Shown here in pieces: positions 17,356 to 25,674 of a stretch of 64,000 nucleotides of DNA. The notes under the pieces are model-generated. The model did not search any database. It saw only the letters and a program-made list of their open reading frames with translations, and had not been told where the DNA came from. Within the stretch, counting starts at the first letter, position 1, and each line of letters begins with the position of its first letter. The position numbers were made by a program, and so were the translations under genes. Origin of the DNA: UBA2033 sp035345875 (lineage in GTDB: Bacteria; Spirochaetota; Leptospiria; Leptospirales; Leptospiraceae); NCBI GenBank assembly GCA_035345875.1, contig DAORDH010000025.1, positions 12,896 to 76,895 of the forward strand, written 5' to 3'.

Positions 17356-18900
17356 ATGATTATAGAGCATTCACTAGACAATTCAAAAATCACAGAAGAT
17401 GAGGAAAAGAAAAAAGTTAAAACAAAATCGGATGTAATACTCATTGGAGCAGGGATTATGAGTGCAACCCTCGGAGTCTTTCTAAAAGAACTAGAACCTG
17501 ATCTAACAATCACAGTCCTAGAAAGATTAGACAATGCTGCCAGAGAAAGTTCAAACGCTTGGAATAATGCTGGCACAGGTCACTCTGCCTTTTGTGAATT
17601 AAACTATACCCTCGAAAATGAAGATGGCTCAATCGATATTAAAAAAGCTTTGAAAATCGCCTCCGCGTTTGAAGTATCAAAAGAGTTTTGGTCCTATCTT
17701 GTAAAAGAAAAAAAGATTATCGAGCCAGAACAGTTTATCCATGCAATTCCTCATTATAGTTTTGTATGGGGTGAGGAAGATGTTGATTTTCTAAAAAGAC
17801 GTTATGACGCAATGATCAAAGAACCAATCTTTAAAGATTTGGAATACTCGGAAGAAAGAAAGGTCCTATTTAAGTGGATGCCTTTGGTATTAAAAGGTAG
17901 AGACCCTATGGCAAAAGTAGCCGGAACAAAAATGGCTGTTGGAGTAGACGTAGACTTTGGAACTTTAACCAGAGCTATGTTCAAGTATCTCTCTACATTA
18001 GAAGGAGTTACAGTCAAATACCACGAGGACGTAAAAGATTTAGTTCGAGAGAAAGATGGTCTTTGGAATTTAACCGCAACAAATCAGCTAACGCATGAAA
18101 TAGAGCATCACGAAGCGAGCTATGTTTTTATTGGGGCTGGTGGTGGCGCATTACCCTTACTTGAGAAATCTGAAATTCCTGAAGCAAAAGGTTTTGGAGG
18201 ATTTCCAATCAGTGGGCAATGGCTTCGATGTGTAAATCCAGAAGTGATCGATACTCATTTTGCAAAAGTATATGGAAAAGCGTCAGTCGGTTCACCTCCT
18301 ATGTCTGTTCCACATTTAGATACAAGAATAATCAATGGCAAAAAAGAATTACTCTTTGGTCCCTATGCAGGATTCACTACTCGATTCTTAAAGAAAGGCT
18401 CTTATTGGGATTTGGCCAAATCACTCGAGCTTGGAAATATTTTTCCAATGATCTCTGCGGGTATGCACAATTTGCCTCTCACTAAATATTTAATTACACA
18501 AGCTCTCCAATCTCATAGAGATAGAATGAAATCTCTAAAAGCTTACTTTCCAAAAGCAAAAAGTAAAGACTGGAAATTAGAAATTGCAGGCAAACGAGTG
18601 CAGGTAATTAAAGCCGATGAAAAAGAAGGAGGAGTTTTAGAATTTGGAACAGAAGTTGTAGCCGCTAATGATGGAACGTTAGCAGCCCTACTAGGAGCTT
18701 CTCCTGGTGCTTCCACCTCGGTTGCAATCATGTTGGAAGTTTTAGCAGATTGTTTTACTAGAAAAACTGCAACGCCAGAGTGGCAAGCCAAACTAAAAAA
18801 AATGATCCCTAGTTTCGGAGAATCTTTCATTCAAAACGAAGAATTAGTAAAAAGAAGTAGATCTATGACGGAAGAGATTTTAAAGTTGAAATTAGATTAA
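17356..18900 (+). CDS. mqo: malate:quinone oxidoreductase
   Basis: A 514-residue FAD enzyme oxidising malate to oxaloacetate and passing electrons to the quinone pool at the inner face of the membrane. The FAD-binding strand VILIGAGIMSATLGVFLKEL (27-46) and the family block ERLDNAARESSNAWNNAGTGHSAFCELNYT are diagnostic. Further blocks are GVDVDFGTLTRAMFKYL, KVYGKASVGSPPMSVPHLDTR and the C-terminal GASPGASTSVAIMLEVL. Residues 1-25 form a charged leader not common to the family. It suggests an aerobic TCA cycle running through Mqo. RBS GAGGGA, 6 nt before the ATG. Confidence 0.96.
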   Translation: MIIEHSLDNSKITEDEEKKKVKTKSDVILIGAGIMSATLGVFLKELEPDLTITVLERLDNAARESSNAWNNAGTGHSAFCELNYTLENEDGSIDIKKALKIASAFEVSKEFWSYLVKEKKIIEPEQFIHAIPHYSFVWGEEDVDFLKRRYDAMIKEPIFKDLEYSEERKVLFKWMPLVLKGRDPMAKVAGTKMAVGVDVDFGTLTRAMFKYLSTLEGVTVKYHEDVKDLVREKDGLWNLTATNQLTHEIEHHEASYVFIGAGGGALPLLEKSEIPEAKGFGGFPISGQWLRCVNPEVIDTHFAKVYGKASVGSPPMSVPHLDTRIINGKKELLFGPYAGFTTRFLKKGSYWDLAKSLELGNIFPMISAGMHNLPLTKYLITQALQSHRDRMKSLKAYFPKAKSKDWKLEIAGKRVQVIKADEKEGGVLEFGTEVVAANDGTLAALLGASPGASTSVAIMLEVLADCFTRKTATPEWQAKLKKMIPSFGESFIQNEELVKRSRSMTEEILKLKLD

Positions 18901-18922
18901 GAGGATAATAATGATAAGTCGC

Positions 18923-18944
18923 ATCCCTTGGAAATCCAAGGGAT
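18923..18944. terminator. 9-bp hairpin between convergent genes
   Basis: ATCCCTTGG-AAAT-CCAAGGGAT is a perfect 9-bp stem with a 4-nt loop, lying between the 3' ends of mqo (plus) and the hpf gene (minus). No long T-run follows directly, so intrinsic termination is plausible but not certain; its position between convergent genes fits a shared terminator. Confidence 0.55.
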
Positions 18945-18951
18945 ATTCACT

Positions 18952-19239
18952 TTAGTGTTTTGCGCGTTTGTCGTGGTGGTGACTGAGTTGGTGTTCTAAC
19001 TTGTCTTCGATTCCATCAATACAAGCATGAATTTCCTTGTCTGTGTTGTGAGCATTAAAGTCTGCTTTATCAGCATGCATGTTGAAAACTGCGGTAATAT
19101 TGCCGTGCACTTTCTCAAAGCTCAATTCAGCCTTGGTTACTTCATGGACATATTTCGAAAGTCTACTTAATTTGTCATTGGCATAGCTCTCCACAGCCTC
19201 AGAACGATCTAAATGCTTCCAAGTAAATTTTATTTTCAT
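18952..19239 (-). CDS. hpf: short ribosome hibernation promoting factor
   Basis: A 95-residue protein of the short HPF/YfiA (RaiA) type, which binds the 30S decoding region and stores 70S/100S ribosomes in stationary phase. The pattern KIKFTWKHLDRSEAVESYANDKLSRLSKYVHEV is the family N-terminus. AELSFEKVHGNITAVFNMHADKADFNAHN and the helix DKEIHACIDGIEDKLEHQLSHHHDKRAKH complete the beta-alpha-beta-beta-beta-alpha fold. The C-terminus is unusually His-rich (HQLSHHHDK). A GAGG ribosome binding site lies 9 nt upstream of the ATG. No long-form dimerisation domain. Confidence 0.9.
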   Translation of the reverse strand: MKIKFTWKHLDRSEAVESYANDKLSRLSKYVHEVTKAELSFEKVHGNITAVFNMHADKADFNAHNTDKEIHACIDGIEDKLEHQLSHHHDKRAKH

Positions 19240-19545
19240 TTTTATATCCTCGTTAGATATGTTTTAGAGTAAGGCTAGAAGGTCAACAAAAAAGTTCAAG
19301 TTTGGACTACTGTGATAGATACTATTAACGCGAATTCGATGTAAAAATATTTTCACCACCGACTTGCACTGAGCCATGTCGAATGTGTGCACACCGATAA
19401 CTGAACGATGAAAACACGATGGATAATTTTGAATTATCGTATCTTTTATCAGTGATATTCGTCCCTCCACCCAAAATCCATTACCGCTCATTCGCGGTAA
19501 TAGGTAGTAATCTTTTAATTTTTCTGCTACATCGAATTGGCGTTA
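19240..19545. other. 306-bp intergenic region with one hairpin
   Basis: No supported gene. A perfect 8-bp hairpin, ATTACCGC-TCATTC-GCGGTAAT, lies at 19480-19501, about 45 bp past the stop codon of the Tgt fusion on its strand. It has no T-run, so it is only a weak terminator candidate; an mRNA end-protecting structure or regulator site is equally possible. The hpf promoter should lie in the part nearest 19240. Confidence 0.45.
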
Positions 19546-21543
19546 TTAGTGAAATTGCCGATGAGATAAAATTTTATCGTCATATATTTTCTTGTCACTT
19601 TCCGTTATATTTTTTGGATACCGCGCATAACTTTTTTCTCGACGATTAAGCCAATCTCTTCCAAGTAATTTTTCTCTTTCTATTTCTAAATCAGGAAGAT
19701 TTGTATAGGCAATCGTTGTTTCTTCTTTAGGTCCTGTTCCAACTCCCCTTCCTACCCAAAATCCACTGTATAATAAGGCAGACCGTATAGCGGTAGACGC
19801 ACTATAAGTATAAAGTCGAGTAATTTGATTTGGTTTGTATGTGTATTGAAAGATTTCCGAAAAGACTTCACTTGACCAAAGAATGTCATCTACTTTAAAA
19901 GAAAAAGGATCATAAAAAATAAGATCTGGAATTTTTTCTTTTGAAAACTCTTTTCTAAAATCCCCATGAATGAGTTTCCATGTAAATAAATCTTTTTCCC
20001 AAAACTTTTCTTCTAAAATTTTCTTTGGAGCTTTATGAAATAAATGAGGAAATCTTCCTGAATTTCTTAGAGCAAGTTTCAATGGATCTAAATCTATCTC
20101 AAAACTAATCAACTCTACTTTCCTTGCACTATGAATAGACTCAAAACAAGATAGAACCGCCATAGCATTGTGACCAGCTCCAAGCCCTACATCCCAAATC
20201 ACAAGAGGATCTTCATGGCTAATATCCATTAGCCGCTCTTTTAGATTGGATTGGTCTATGTAAAGTCTCTTTGCTTCTTCTTTCGGATCAGAAACAGAAT
20301 GCATGACTTCCCCAGAACTTTTTTGCCTTACACTCCAAAATCCTTCTTTATTTTGAATGATCTCATAATCCCCTAATTGCTTTTTCTTATCTAGAGAACT
20401 GATTTTGATATCAGGCGGATTTACACTATCGCTTTGTAAAAGCTCTACTTTTTTAGTTCTATAGAAGGATAAAAATGTATTTTTAAAAATAGCTTCGCGC
20501 ATACTAGCCATTAGCCTGTGATAATAAGTTAAATTATGAATTGCCATCAGATGCCAACCCAAGAATTCATTTGCCTTATAAAGATGATGTAAATACGCTC
20601 TAGAATAATTTTTACAGCAGACACAGTCACAACTTGGATCTAGAACTGTATCATCTAACTTATATTTACCTCTTCTCATTTGTAATTTACCAAGGCTTGT
20701 AAACGCAACAGATCTCTGTGCTTGCTCCACCGGTAGAATACAATCAAACATATCTACCCCTCTATGCACCGCTTCAAGTAGATCAATTGGAGTTCCAACA
20801 CCCATTAAATAACGCGGCATATTTTTAGGTAGAAGGGAAGCAGATAGTTCACAAAAGTCATTTCGTTCTTCTTTTGTCTCTCCAACTGCAAGTCCACCAA
20901 TTGCAAACCCATCGAAGGGCATGTCTGTAATTTGCGCGGCGCTCTCTTTTCTTAAATCAGTAAAACAAGCCCCTTGTATAATTCCAAATAAAGCTTGATT
21001 GGAATCTCCTCTTGCAACTAGGCTTCTCTTCGCCCAGCGATGCGTTAGCTCCATCGCTTCCCTTGCCATATTATAATCAGAAGTAGAAGGAACACATTCA
21101 TCTAAAACCATCATAATATCAGAACCGATTGCCTTTTGTGTTTCAATACTTAGCTCAGGAGAAAGTAAAATATTTCTTCCGTCAATGTAACTTCTAAAAA
21201 CGGCTCCCTCCTCAGTGATACTCCTTGTATTTTCTAGACTGAAGATTTGAAATCCACCTGAATCTGTAAGAACTGGCTTGGTCCAATTCATAAACTTATG
21301 AATCCCACCGATTCTTTGAAATACTTCAATTCCAGGTCGAAGTAGAAGATGATAAGTATTTGCAAGTAAAATATTGGAACCTGTAGTCTCTAACGTATCT
21401 TTTGTTTGAGACTTGACTGTCGCTTGTGTTCCAACAGGCATAAAGATAGGAGTTAAAACTTCTCCATGTAAAGTCATAAATCGAGCAGCTCTTGCTTTGC
21501 TATTTTCTGCTTCTTTCTCTAATTGAAAATTGAGTCGGGACAT
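19546..21543 (-). CDS. tgt: tRNA-guanine transglycosylase fused to MnmC-like methyltransferase
   Basis: Residues 1-~385 are a full Tgt: TVKSQTKDTLETTGSNILLANTYHL, LTDSGGFQIFSLENTR (catalytic Asp near 92), FDGFAIGGLAVGE, RGVDMFDCILPVEQAQR (second Asp near 268), and the zinc site CDCVCC...H around 305-335. It exchanges G34 for preQ1 or queuine in GUN anticodons. Residues ~430-640 are a Rossmann methyltransferase: LVIWDVGLGAGHNAMAVL (motif I, about 445), ISFEIDLDPLKLALRN, LIHGDFRKEF and PDLIFYDPFSFK. This matches the MnmC N-terminal (Methyltransf_30) family, which completes mnm5U at the same wobble position. A typical Tgt is about 375 residues, so this is a genuine fusion. It follows the HigA-like gene by 8 bp. 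Confidence 0.88.
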   Translation of the reverse strand: MSRLNFQLEKEAENSKARAARFMTLHGEVLTPIFMPVGTQATVKSQTKDTLETTGSNILLANTYHLLLRPGIEVFQRIGGIHKFMNWTKPVLTDSGGFQIFSLENTRSITEEGAVFRSYIDGRNILLSPELSIETQKAIGSDIMMVLDECVPSTSDYNMAREAMELTHRWAKRSLVARGDSNQALFGIIQGACFTDLRKESAAQITDMPFDGFAIGGLAVGETKEERNDFCELSASLLPKNMPRYLMGVGTPIDLLEAVHRGVDMFDCILPVEQAQRSVAFTSLGKLQMRRGKYKLDDTVLDPSCDCVCCKNYSRAYLHHLYKANEFLGWHLMAIHNLTYYHRLMASMREAIFKNTFLSFYRTKKVELLQSDSVNPPDIKISSLDKKKQLGDYEIIQNKEGFWSVRQKSSGEVMHSVSDPKEEAKRLYIDQSNLKERLMDISHEDPLVIWDVGLGAGHNAMAVLSCFESIHSARKVELISFEIDLDPLKLALRNSGRFPHLFHKAPKKILEEKFWEKDLFTWKLIHGDFRKEFSKEKIPDLIFYDPFSFKVDDILWSSEVFSEIFQYTYKPNQITRLYTYSASTAIRSALLYSGFWVGRGVGTGPKEETTIAYTNLPDLEIEREKLLGRDWLNRREKSYARYPKNITESDKKIYDDKILSHRQFH

Positions 21544-21551
21544 TTAATTCA

Positions 21552-21899
21552 TCATCTAGAAATAATTTTTAATTCATGAAATAATACAGGATTTGTTTTC
21601 ATGATATATAAAATTCTTTGTGCAGGACCTTGTGGAATATTTCTACCAGACTCCCATGCTTCTACTGTTTTTTTAGATACACCAAGAGCTTTCGCAAATA
21701 AATTTTGAGAAAGATTTATTTTCTTTCGTATGATTTTAATTTCTTCCTTTTGATAGTTTGCTAAAGGTAAAATAGAAAATCGATGTTCTACACTTTGTTT
21801 TTTATTTCCTTTTGCATGCGCAACTGCTTGATTTAAACCTCTTAAAATACTTGCAGTTACTTCTCTAGAAGATTTGTTTTTAGTAATTACTTTTTTCAT
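21552..21899 (-). CDS. XRE-type antitoxin (HigA/NadS-like)
   Basis: A 115-residue protein with a C-terminal helix-turn-helix (about 55-105): EEIKIIRKKINLSQNLFAKALGVSKKTVEAWESGR. The N-terminal half (1-50) is basic and probably flexible, the usual toxin-binding segment in this group. It is encoded after its toxin, 14 bp downstream, as in HigBA modules, and should repress the operon through the palindrome at 22269-22287. A GAGG ribosome binding site precedes the ATG. Confidence 0.85.
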   Translation of the reverse strand: MKKVITKNKSSREVTASILRGLNQAVAHAKGNKKQSVEHRFSILPLANYQKEEIKIIRKKINLSQNLFAKALGVSKKTVEAWESGRNIPQGPAQRILYIMKTNPVLFHELKIISR

Positions 21900-21913
21900 A
21901 GAATGAACCTCCT

Positions 21914-22258
21914 TTATTGTGTTTTCTTCAATACATTATCTATTGTTTCTATAATTTTAGAAATTGTTCTTTTATCTTCTGCAGAGATATTTTCCGTTTC
22001 ATTTTTCTTCAATAAAGAAATAAAATACAAGACCTCATGCAATGGATAATCTACATATAAAATTCGAATGCCACCACTCTTTCCTTTCCCTGGCAAAGCC
22101 CATCTCATTTTTCTGAGTCCACCAGTGCCAGAAATAACTTTTCCATATTTAGGATTTGTAATTAAAAAAGTTTCTACCTCTCTTAAATCTCCATCATCTA
22201 GCCCAATTGATTTCCATAGAGTATCAAATTCTTTTAATGAAACAAAGACTCTGGTCAC
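21914..22258 (-). CDS. RelE/HigB-like mRNA interferase toxin
   Basis: A 114-residue protein of the RelE-like HigB family: LREVETFLITNPKYGKVISGTGGLRKMRWALPGKGKSGGIRILYVDYPLHEVLYFISLLKKNE. The GTGGLRKMRW and GKGKSGGIRILY blocks are the conserved core, with basic residues placed for ribosome-dependent mRNA cleavage. The start is GTG at 22258. There is no Shine-Dalgarno upstream, and the best promoter places the transcript start at or within a few bases of the GTG, so translation may be leaderless. No other start is possible without losing the first strand. Confidence 0.85.
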   Translation of the reverse strand: MTRVFVSLKEFDTLWKSIGLDDGDLREVETFLITNPKYGKVISGTGGLRKMRWALPGKGKSGGIRILYVDYPLHEVLYFISLLKKNETENISAEDKRTISKIIETIDNVLKKTQ

Positions 22259-22264
22259 AAAAAT

Positions 22265-22294
22265 ATAGTATCCTACCTAGTAGGGTAATGTCAA
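22265..22294 (-). promoter_or_regulatory. HigBA-type promoter with overlapping operator
   Basis: On the minus strand TTGACA (22294-22289) is followed after 18 nt by TACTAT (22270-22265), a strong sigma-70-type promoter pointing at the toxin gene. Between them lies TATCCTAC-CTA-GTAGGGTA (22269-22287), an inverted repeat with 7 of 8 pairs matched that also overlaps the -10. This is the classical placement for an antitoxin repressor. The same 36 bp also separates the module from the divergent ABC-F gene. Confidence 0.7.
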
Positions 22295-23866
22295 ATGAAA
22301 AAATTTTCATTAGAATCTAAAGACCTTTTTTCACTAGAAATTATGCCTATCCTAGAAAACTTGGAGATTATGATTAAAGTTTCGAATGTGTATAAATCTT
22401 TTGGAAGTCAGGAGCTTTTTGAAGACCTGAGCTTTGCCGTTAACCGAGGAGAAAAAGTTGGACTCGTTGGTAGAAATGGTCATGGTAAATCGACATTATT
22501 TCAAATGCTTCTTGGAAATCTAGAACCAGATAAAGGTGTTATAACTGTTCCTAAGAATTATAAAATTGGTCATTTGCAACAACATTTAAAATTCACAAAA
22601 CCTACAGTTCTAGAAGAATGCGCTCTCGGTCTTCCAGAAGGGGAAGAATACGAAACTTGGCAGGTGGAAAGAATTCTATCAGGTCTTGGATTCTCTGAAA
22701 AAGATATGGAAAGAAGCCCAGATGAATTTTCAGGAGGATATCAAATTAGAATGAATCTAGCAAAGCTTTTGGTTTCTAGACCAGACATGCTTATGTTAGA
22801 TGAGCCAAATAACTATCTAGATATTGTTACGATTCGTTGGCTCGAAGAATTCTTGCGAGAATGGGAAGGAGAAATAATCCTTGTTACCCACGATAGAAGT
22901 TTTATGGATGCAGTGGTTTCGCATGTCGTTGCCATTCACCGAAAAAAAGCAATTAAGACAGAAGGTGATACTGAAAAACTTTACAATCAAATCAATCAAG
23001 CAGAAGAAATTTACGAAAAGACTCGACTCAATGAAGCAAAAAAACGAAAACAAGAAGAAGTGTTTATCGCACGTTTTAAAGCAAAAGCCAGCTTTGCCAG
23101 TAGAACTCAATCTCGTGTTAAAAAATTAGAAAAACAGGGAGAGATGAAAGCACTCGAAGCAATTGAAACACTTGAGCTTTATTTCAATGCAGCTCCTTTT
23201 TCAGCAAGTCAAATGCTATCCGCAGATGAAATCAAATTTTCCTATACAGGAAATCCTCCTTACTTAGTAGAAAATTTTTCTATCAGTGTAGGCAAACAAG
23301 ATAGAATTTGCATCATTGGAAAAAATGGAAAAGGTAAATCTACTCTACTCAAATTACTTGCTGGCGAGTTAGAACCGTTATCCGGTAAGATCAATAAACA
23401 TCCTGTTTTAAAAGAAGGATATTTTGGCCAAACGAATAAACTCAACATGGAGGAAAGTAACACTGTAGTCGAAGAAATTAAAAGTGCAGATAAATCTTGC
23501 ACGGAAAACTTAGCAAGAAGTATCGCCGGAGGTCTTATGTTCTCAGAAGATGCTGCCTTAAAAAAAATAAAGGTATTATCGGGAGGAGAAAAAAGTAGAG
23601 TGCTTCTCGGGAAAATCCTTGTTACCCCCTGCAATTTACTTTTCTTAGATGAGCCAACAAACCACTTAGATATGCAATCCTGTGATTCACTCATTGAAGC
23701 CATCGATCAATTTGATGGAAGTGTAATCATGGTAACTCACAACGAGATGCATCTAAGAGCAGTTGCGACTAAGCTTATTGTTTTTGATAAAGATAAAATC
23801 TCTGTTTATGATGGCGGTTACGATGACTTCTTATCTGATGTAGGTTGGTCAGACGAGTCTCTTTAG
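22295..23866 (+). CDS. ABC-F family ATPase
   Basis: Two ABC cassettes with no membrane segment. First: Walker A GRNGHGKST (59-67), signature FSGGYQIRM near 147, Walker B LMLDEPNNYLD near 165. Second: Walker A GKNGKGKST near 342, signature LSGGEKSRVLLGK near 428, Walker B LFLDEPTNHLD near 448. The helical linker (about 225-300) is the P-site tRNA interaction motif region. ABC-F proteins act on stalled ribosomes, some giving antibiotic protection. The frame starts at ATG 22295, but relatives begin at MIKVSNVYKSFG, i.e. ATG 22370; the shorter form (498 aa) is quite possible. Confidence 0.88.
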   Translation: MKKFSLESKDLFSLEIMPILENLEIMIKVSNVYKSFGSQELFEDLSFAVNRGEKVGLVGRNGHGKSTLFQMLLGNLEPDKGVITVPKNYKIGHLQQHLKFTKPTVLEECALGLPEGEEYETWQVERILSGLGFSEKDMERSPDEFSGGYQIRMNLAKLLVSRPDMLMLDEPNNYLDIVTIRWLEEFLREWEGEIILVTHDRSFMDAVVSHVVAIHRKKAIKTEGDTEKLYNQINQAEEIYEKTRLNEAKKRKQEEVFIARFKAKASFASRTQSRVKKLEKQGEMKALEAIETLELYFNAAPFSASQMLSADEIKFSYTGNPPYLVENFSISVGKQDRICIIGKNGKGKSTLLKLLAGELEPLSGKINKHPVLKEGYFGQTNKLNMEESNTVVEEIKSADKSCTENLARSIAGGLMFSEDAALKKIKVLSGGEKSRVLLGKILVTPCNLLFLDEPTNHLDMQSCDSLIEAIDQFDGSVIMVTHNEMHLRAVATKLIVFDKDKISVYDGGYDDFLSDVGWSDESL

Positions 23867-23887
23867 AAAAATGCTTTACAAATCATG

Positions 23888-23914
23888 ACATGTATAACAC
23901 AATGTTATACATGT
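23888..23914. promoter_or_regulatory. 27-bp operator-like palindrome over antitoxin start
   Basis: ACATGTATAAC-ACAAT-GTTATACATGT has perfect 11-bp arms around a 5-bp centre. It spans the possible start codons of the ribbon-helix-helix gene (23890, 23902, 23911). Such antitoxins bind palindromes of this size, so autoregulation is the natural reading. If it lies in the transcript it would also form a hairpin hiding the start. Confidence 0.7.
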
Positions 23915-24159
23915 TAGCATTACGACTACCTATTGCGATTGAAGAGAAATTAGACGAAATCTCGAAAGCAGAGAAAAAAACAAAATCCCAACTGCTTCGA
24001 GAAGCGATCGAGCTATACTTTGATGCTTACCAAAAAAAAACCTCTGCCTTTGAATTAGGAAAAGAATTCTTTGGTAAATATGGAAGTGGCGTAAAAGACA
24101 ATTCTGAAAATTACAAAAAAAGGTTAAAAGAGAGATGGAATGCAAAGCGCTCTTCTTGA
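23911..24159 (+). CDS. ribbon-helix-helix antitoxin (CopG-like)
   Basis: An 82-residue protein starting with the RHH strand LALRLPIAIEEKLDEISKAEKKTKSQLLREAIELYFDAYQ, the typical beta-alpha-alpha of CopG/MetJ antitoxins. The tail (50-82; ELGKEFFGKYGSGVKDNSENYKKRL) should bind the PIN toxin. The frame is open further upstream; ATG 23911 is chosen because family members begin there, with 23890 as an alternative. No clear ribosome binding site. It overlaps the toxin gene by 20 nt. Confidence 0.85.
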   Translation: MLALRLPIAIEEKLDEISKAEKKTKSQLLREAIELYFDAYQKKTSAFELGKEFFGKYGSGVKDNSENYKKRLKERWNAKRSS

Positions 24160-24544
24160 TGCAGGACCTCTGATTGCCCTCTTTGATAATTCAGACAAGC
24201 ACCACAAGAAAGTGTATCATTTTTTTCAGTCCTACGTTGGAAATTTATATACAACTTGGCCTGTGATCACAGAAACAATGCATTTCCTAAATTTTAATCC
24301 AAATGTGCAATCTGATTTTCTACAATGGCTTCAGAGAGACCCACTTCACATTCCAGAACACAATAAAGCAATTTTAGAAAAATTAAGAAAGCTAATTCTA
24401 AAATACAAAAATGTTCCGATGGACTTAGCAGATGCAAGTCTTGTTTTACTATCCGAGGAAATGAATATCAAACATATCATCACTCTCGATTCAGATTATG
24501 CAATTTATAAAATGAATCGAAAGTCTTTTAAAAGTTTGCTTTAA
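24140..24544 (+). CDS. PIN-domain toxin (VapC-like)
   Basis: A 134-residue PIN RNase with acidic residues D7 (ALLDAGPLIALFD), E45 (WPVITETMHFL), D95 and D98 (PMDLADASLVLL), and D117 or D119 (IITLDSDYAIY). The set is complete. It is translated from within the end of the RHH gene (20-nt overlap), which ties the two products together. It belongs to a different PIN subgroup from the toxin at 13294-13701. It meets the acyltransferase gene tail to tail with a 4-nt overlap. Confidence 0.88.
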   Translation: MQSALLDAGPLIALFDNSDKHHKKVYHFFQSYVGNLYTTWPVITETMHFLNFNPNVQSDFLQWLQRDPLHIPEHNKAILEKLRKLILKYKNVPMDLADASLVLLSEEMNIKHIITLDSDYAIYKMNRKSFKSLL

Positions 24545-25671
24545 AAAATTCCCTGCCATTTGAGTAGACCCGCAATTCCTAGTATCGGCATTCCATAAAA
24601 TATATTCTCGGGAGTCTTAGAGAGAGCCTCTAAATAGGAAGCATTGTCTAATGGAATTTTAAAATTTGTCTCTGACTTATAACGTCTTTCCAATTCTTGA
24701 AATAATACAGGCCAACCAGAAGGCAGAATATATAAAATTTTATCTAGATTGTCTCTCCATATATCGCCTAACTCTTCGAGCATATAAGGATCTTTTCCAT
24801 AAATTTCCACAGCAAGATCTAATTCTGTCTGCATTTGAAATTGAACAGAGTCTCTTAATGCATGAATTTCTTTTTTCTTGAGTTTCTCTAAGGGCTTATC
24901 GGTCATCTCATAAAGTTTAATTGTCTTTCCTCGGTAATAAGTAAGCTTTGATGGCATTCCAAAGTAATAAACCCACGGTTGTAAAGCGACTAACGGTGTC
25001 AGTGGCCCCATTGGAAGAAATGGAATTCCTAGTTTATTAACAAGTTTATTTAGATCATCATTTTTATAACTATAAGGATTGATATATTCAGCATTTACAA
25101 TCGAAACAGGAATGATATCAGTTTTATATTTAATTGCCATACGAATAAAAGAACTGGAAAATTGTTGCAGTTGATATTTCTTATCAAAGCCCTTTCCGAT
25201 GCCTGCAATTCCTTCTGGAAAAATTAAAACATTCGCATCTTTGATTTGCATCATAGTATCGAAGTTATCAAGCGTTGCATCCACTCCCCCCAAACGTTTC
25301 CAGAAATTTTCTATAAAGTAAGGTTGCATATAACGTGAGGCAGATAAAGCAGGTGCTGTGAGTGCGCGTATCGAATTTTTCATTTGAAACTTATTTTGTT
25401 GAAAGACTCTACCTGCAAAAATAATTGCATCCCAAGGAAAACCCATTCCTGAATGATTACATATATAAATGGCTGGAGCCTCTGGATTATTTCTTTCCGG
25501 AATAGTTTCGAAATTTATCATTCTAGATCTAAAATAGTATCTATCGAGAGGATCTAAAATATTAGTAGCCATTGCCTTTAAATAATCTAGATCAAAATGG
25601 CGATTAATGGATTCTAGGTTAGAAAAATTTGAACCGTTATTCGAAAGAGTTTTTTTAAAATTAGAATCCAT
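24541..25671 (-). CDS. PlsC-like acyltransferase
   Basis: A 376-residue membrane-associated glycerolipid acyltransferase homologue. Motif I appears as YICNHSGMGFPWD: the catalytic His is H73 and the Asp D81, a wider H-x7-D spacing than the usual HxxxxD. Motif III is NVLIFPEGIAGIGKGF (FPEG at 151-154). DIIPVSIVNAEYINPYSY fits motif IV. The C-terminal 100 residues are outside the PlsC core and include a regular helical stretch (LEKLKKKEIHALRDSVQFQMQTEL). It may add an acyl chain to lysophosphatidate or another lipid alcohol. Co-directional with the PilZ gene 3 bp upstream. Confidence 0.75.
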   Translation of the reverse strand: MDSNFKKTLSNNGSNFSNLESINRHFDLDYLKAMATNILDPLDRYYFRSRMINFETIPERNNPEAPAIYICNHSGMGFPWDAIIFAGRVFQQNKFQMKNSIRALTAPALSASRYMQPYFIENFWKRLGGVDATLDNFDTMMQIKDANVLIFPEGIAGIGKGFDKKYQLQQFSSSFIRMAIKYKTDIIPVSIVNAEYINPYSYKNDDLNKLVNKLGIPFLPMGPLTPLVALQPWVYYFGMPSKLTYYRGKTIKLYEMTDKPLEKLKKKEIHALRDSVQFQMQTELDLAVEIYGKDPYMLEELGDIWRDNLDKILYILPSGWPVLFQELERRYKSETNFKIPLDNASYLEALSKTPENIFYGMPILGIAGLLKWQGIF

Positions 25672-25674
25672 TTC

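Noticed and set aside
19264..19649. Two frames of 75-76 codons beside tgt
   Set aside because: They lack start signals, and one runs antisense into the real tgt end.
22295..23866. Membrane ABC transporter ATPase
   Set aside because: Two cassettes in one chain joined by a helical linker and no membrane partner; this is the ABC-F layout.
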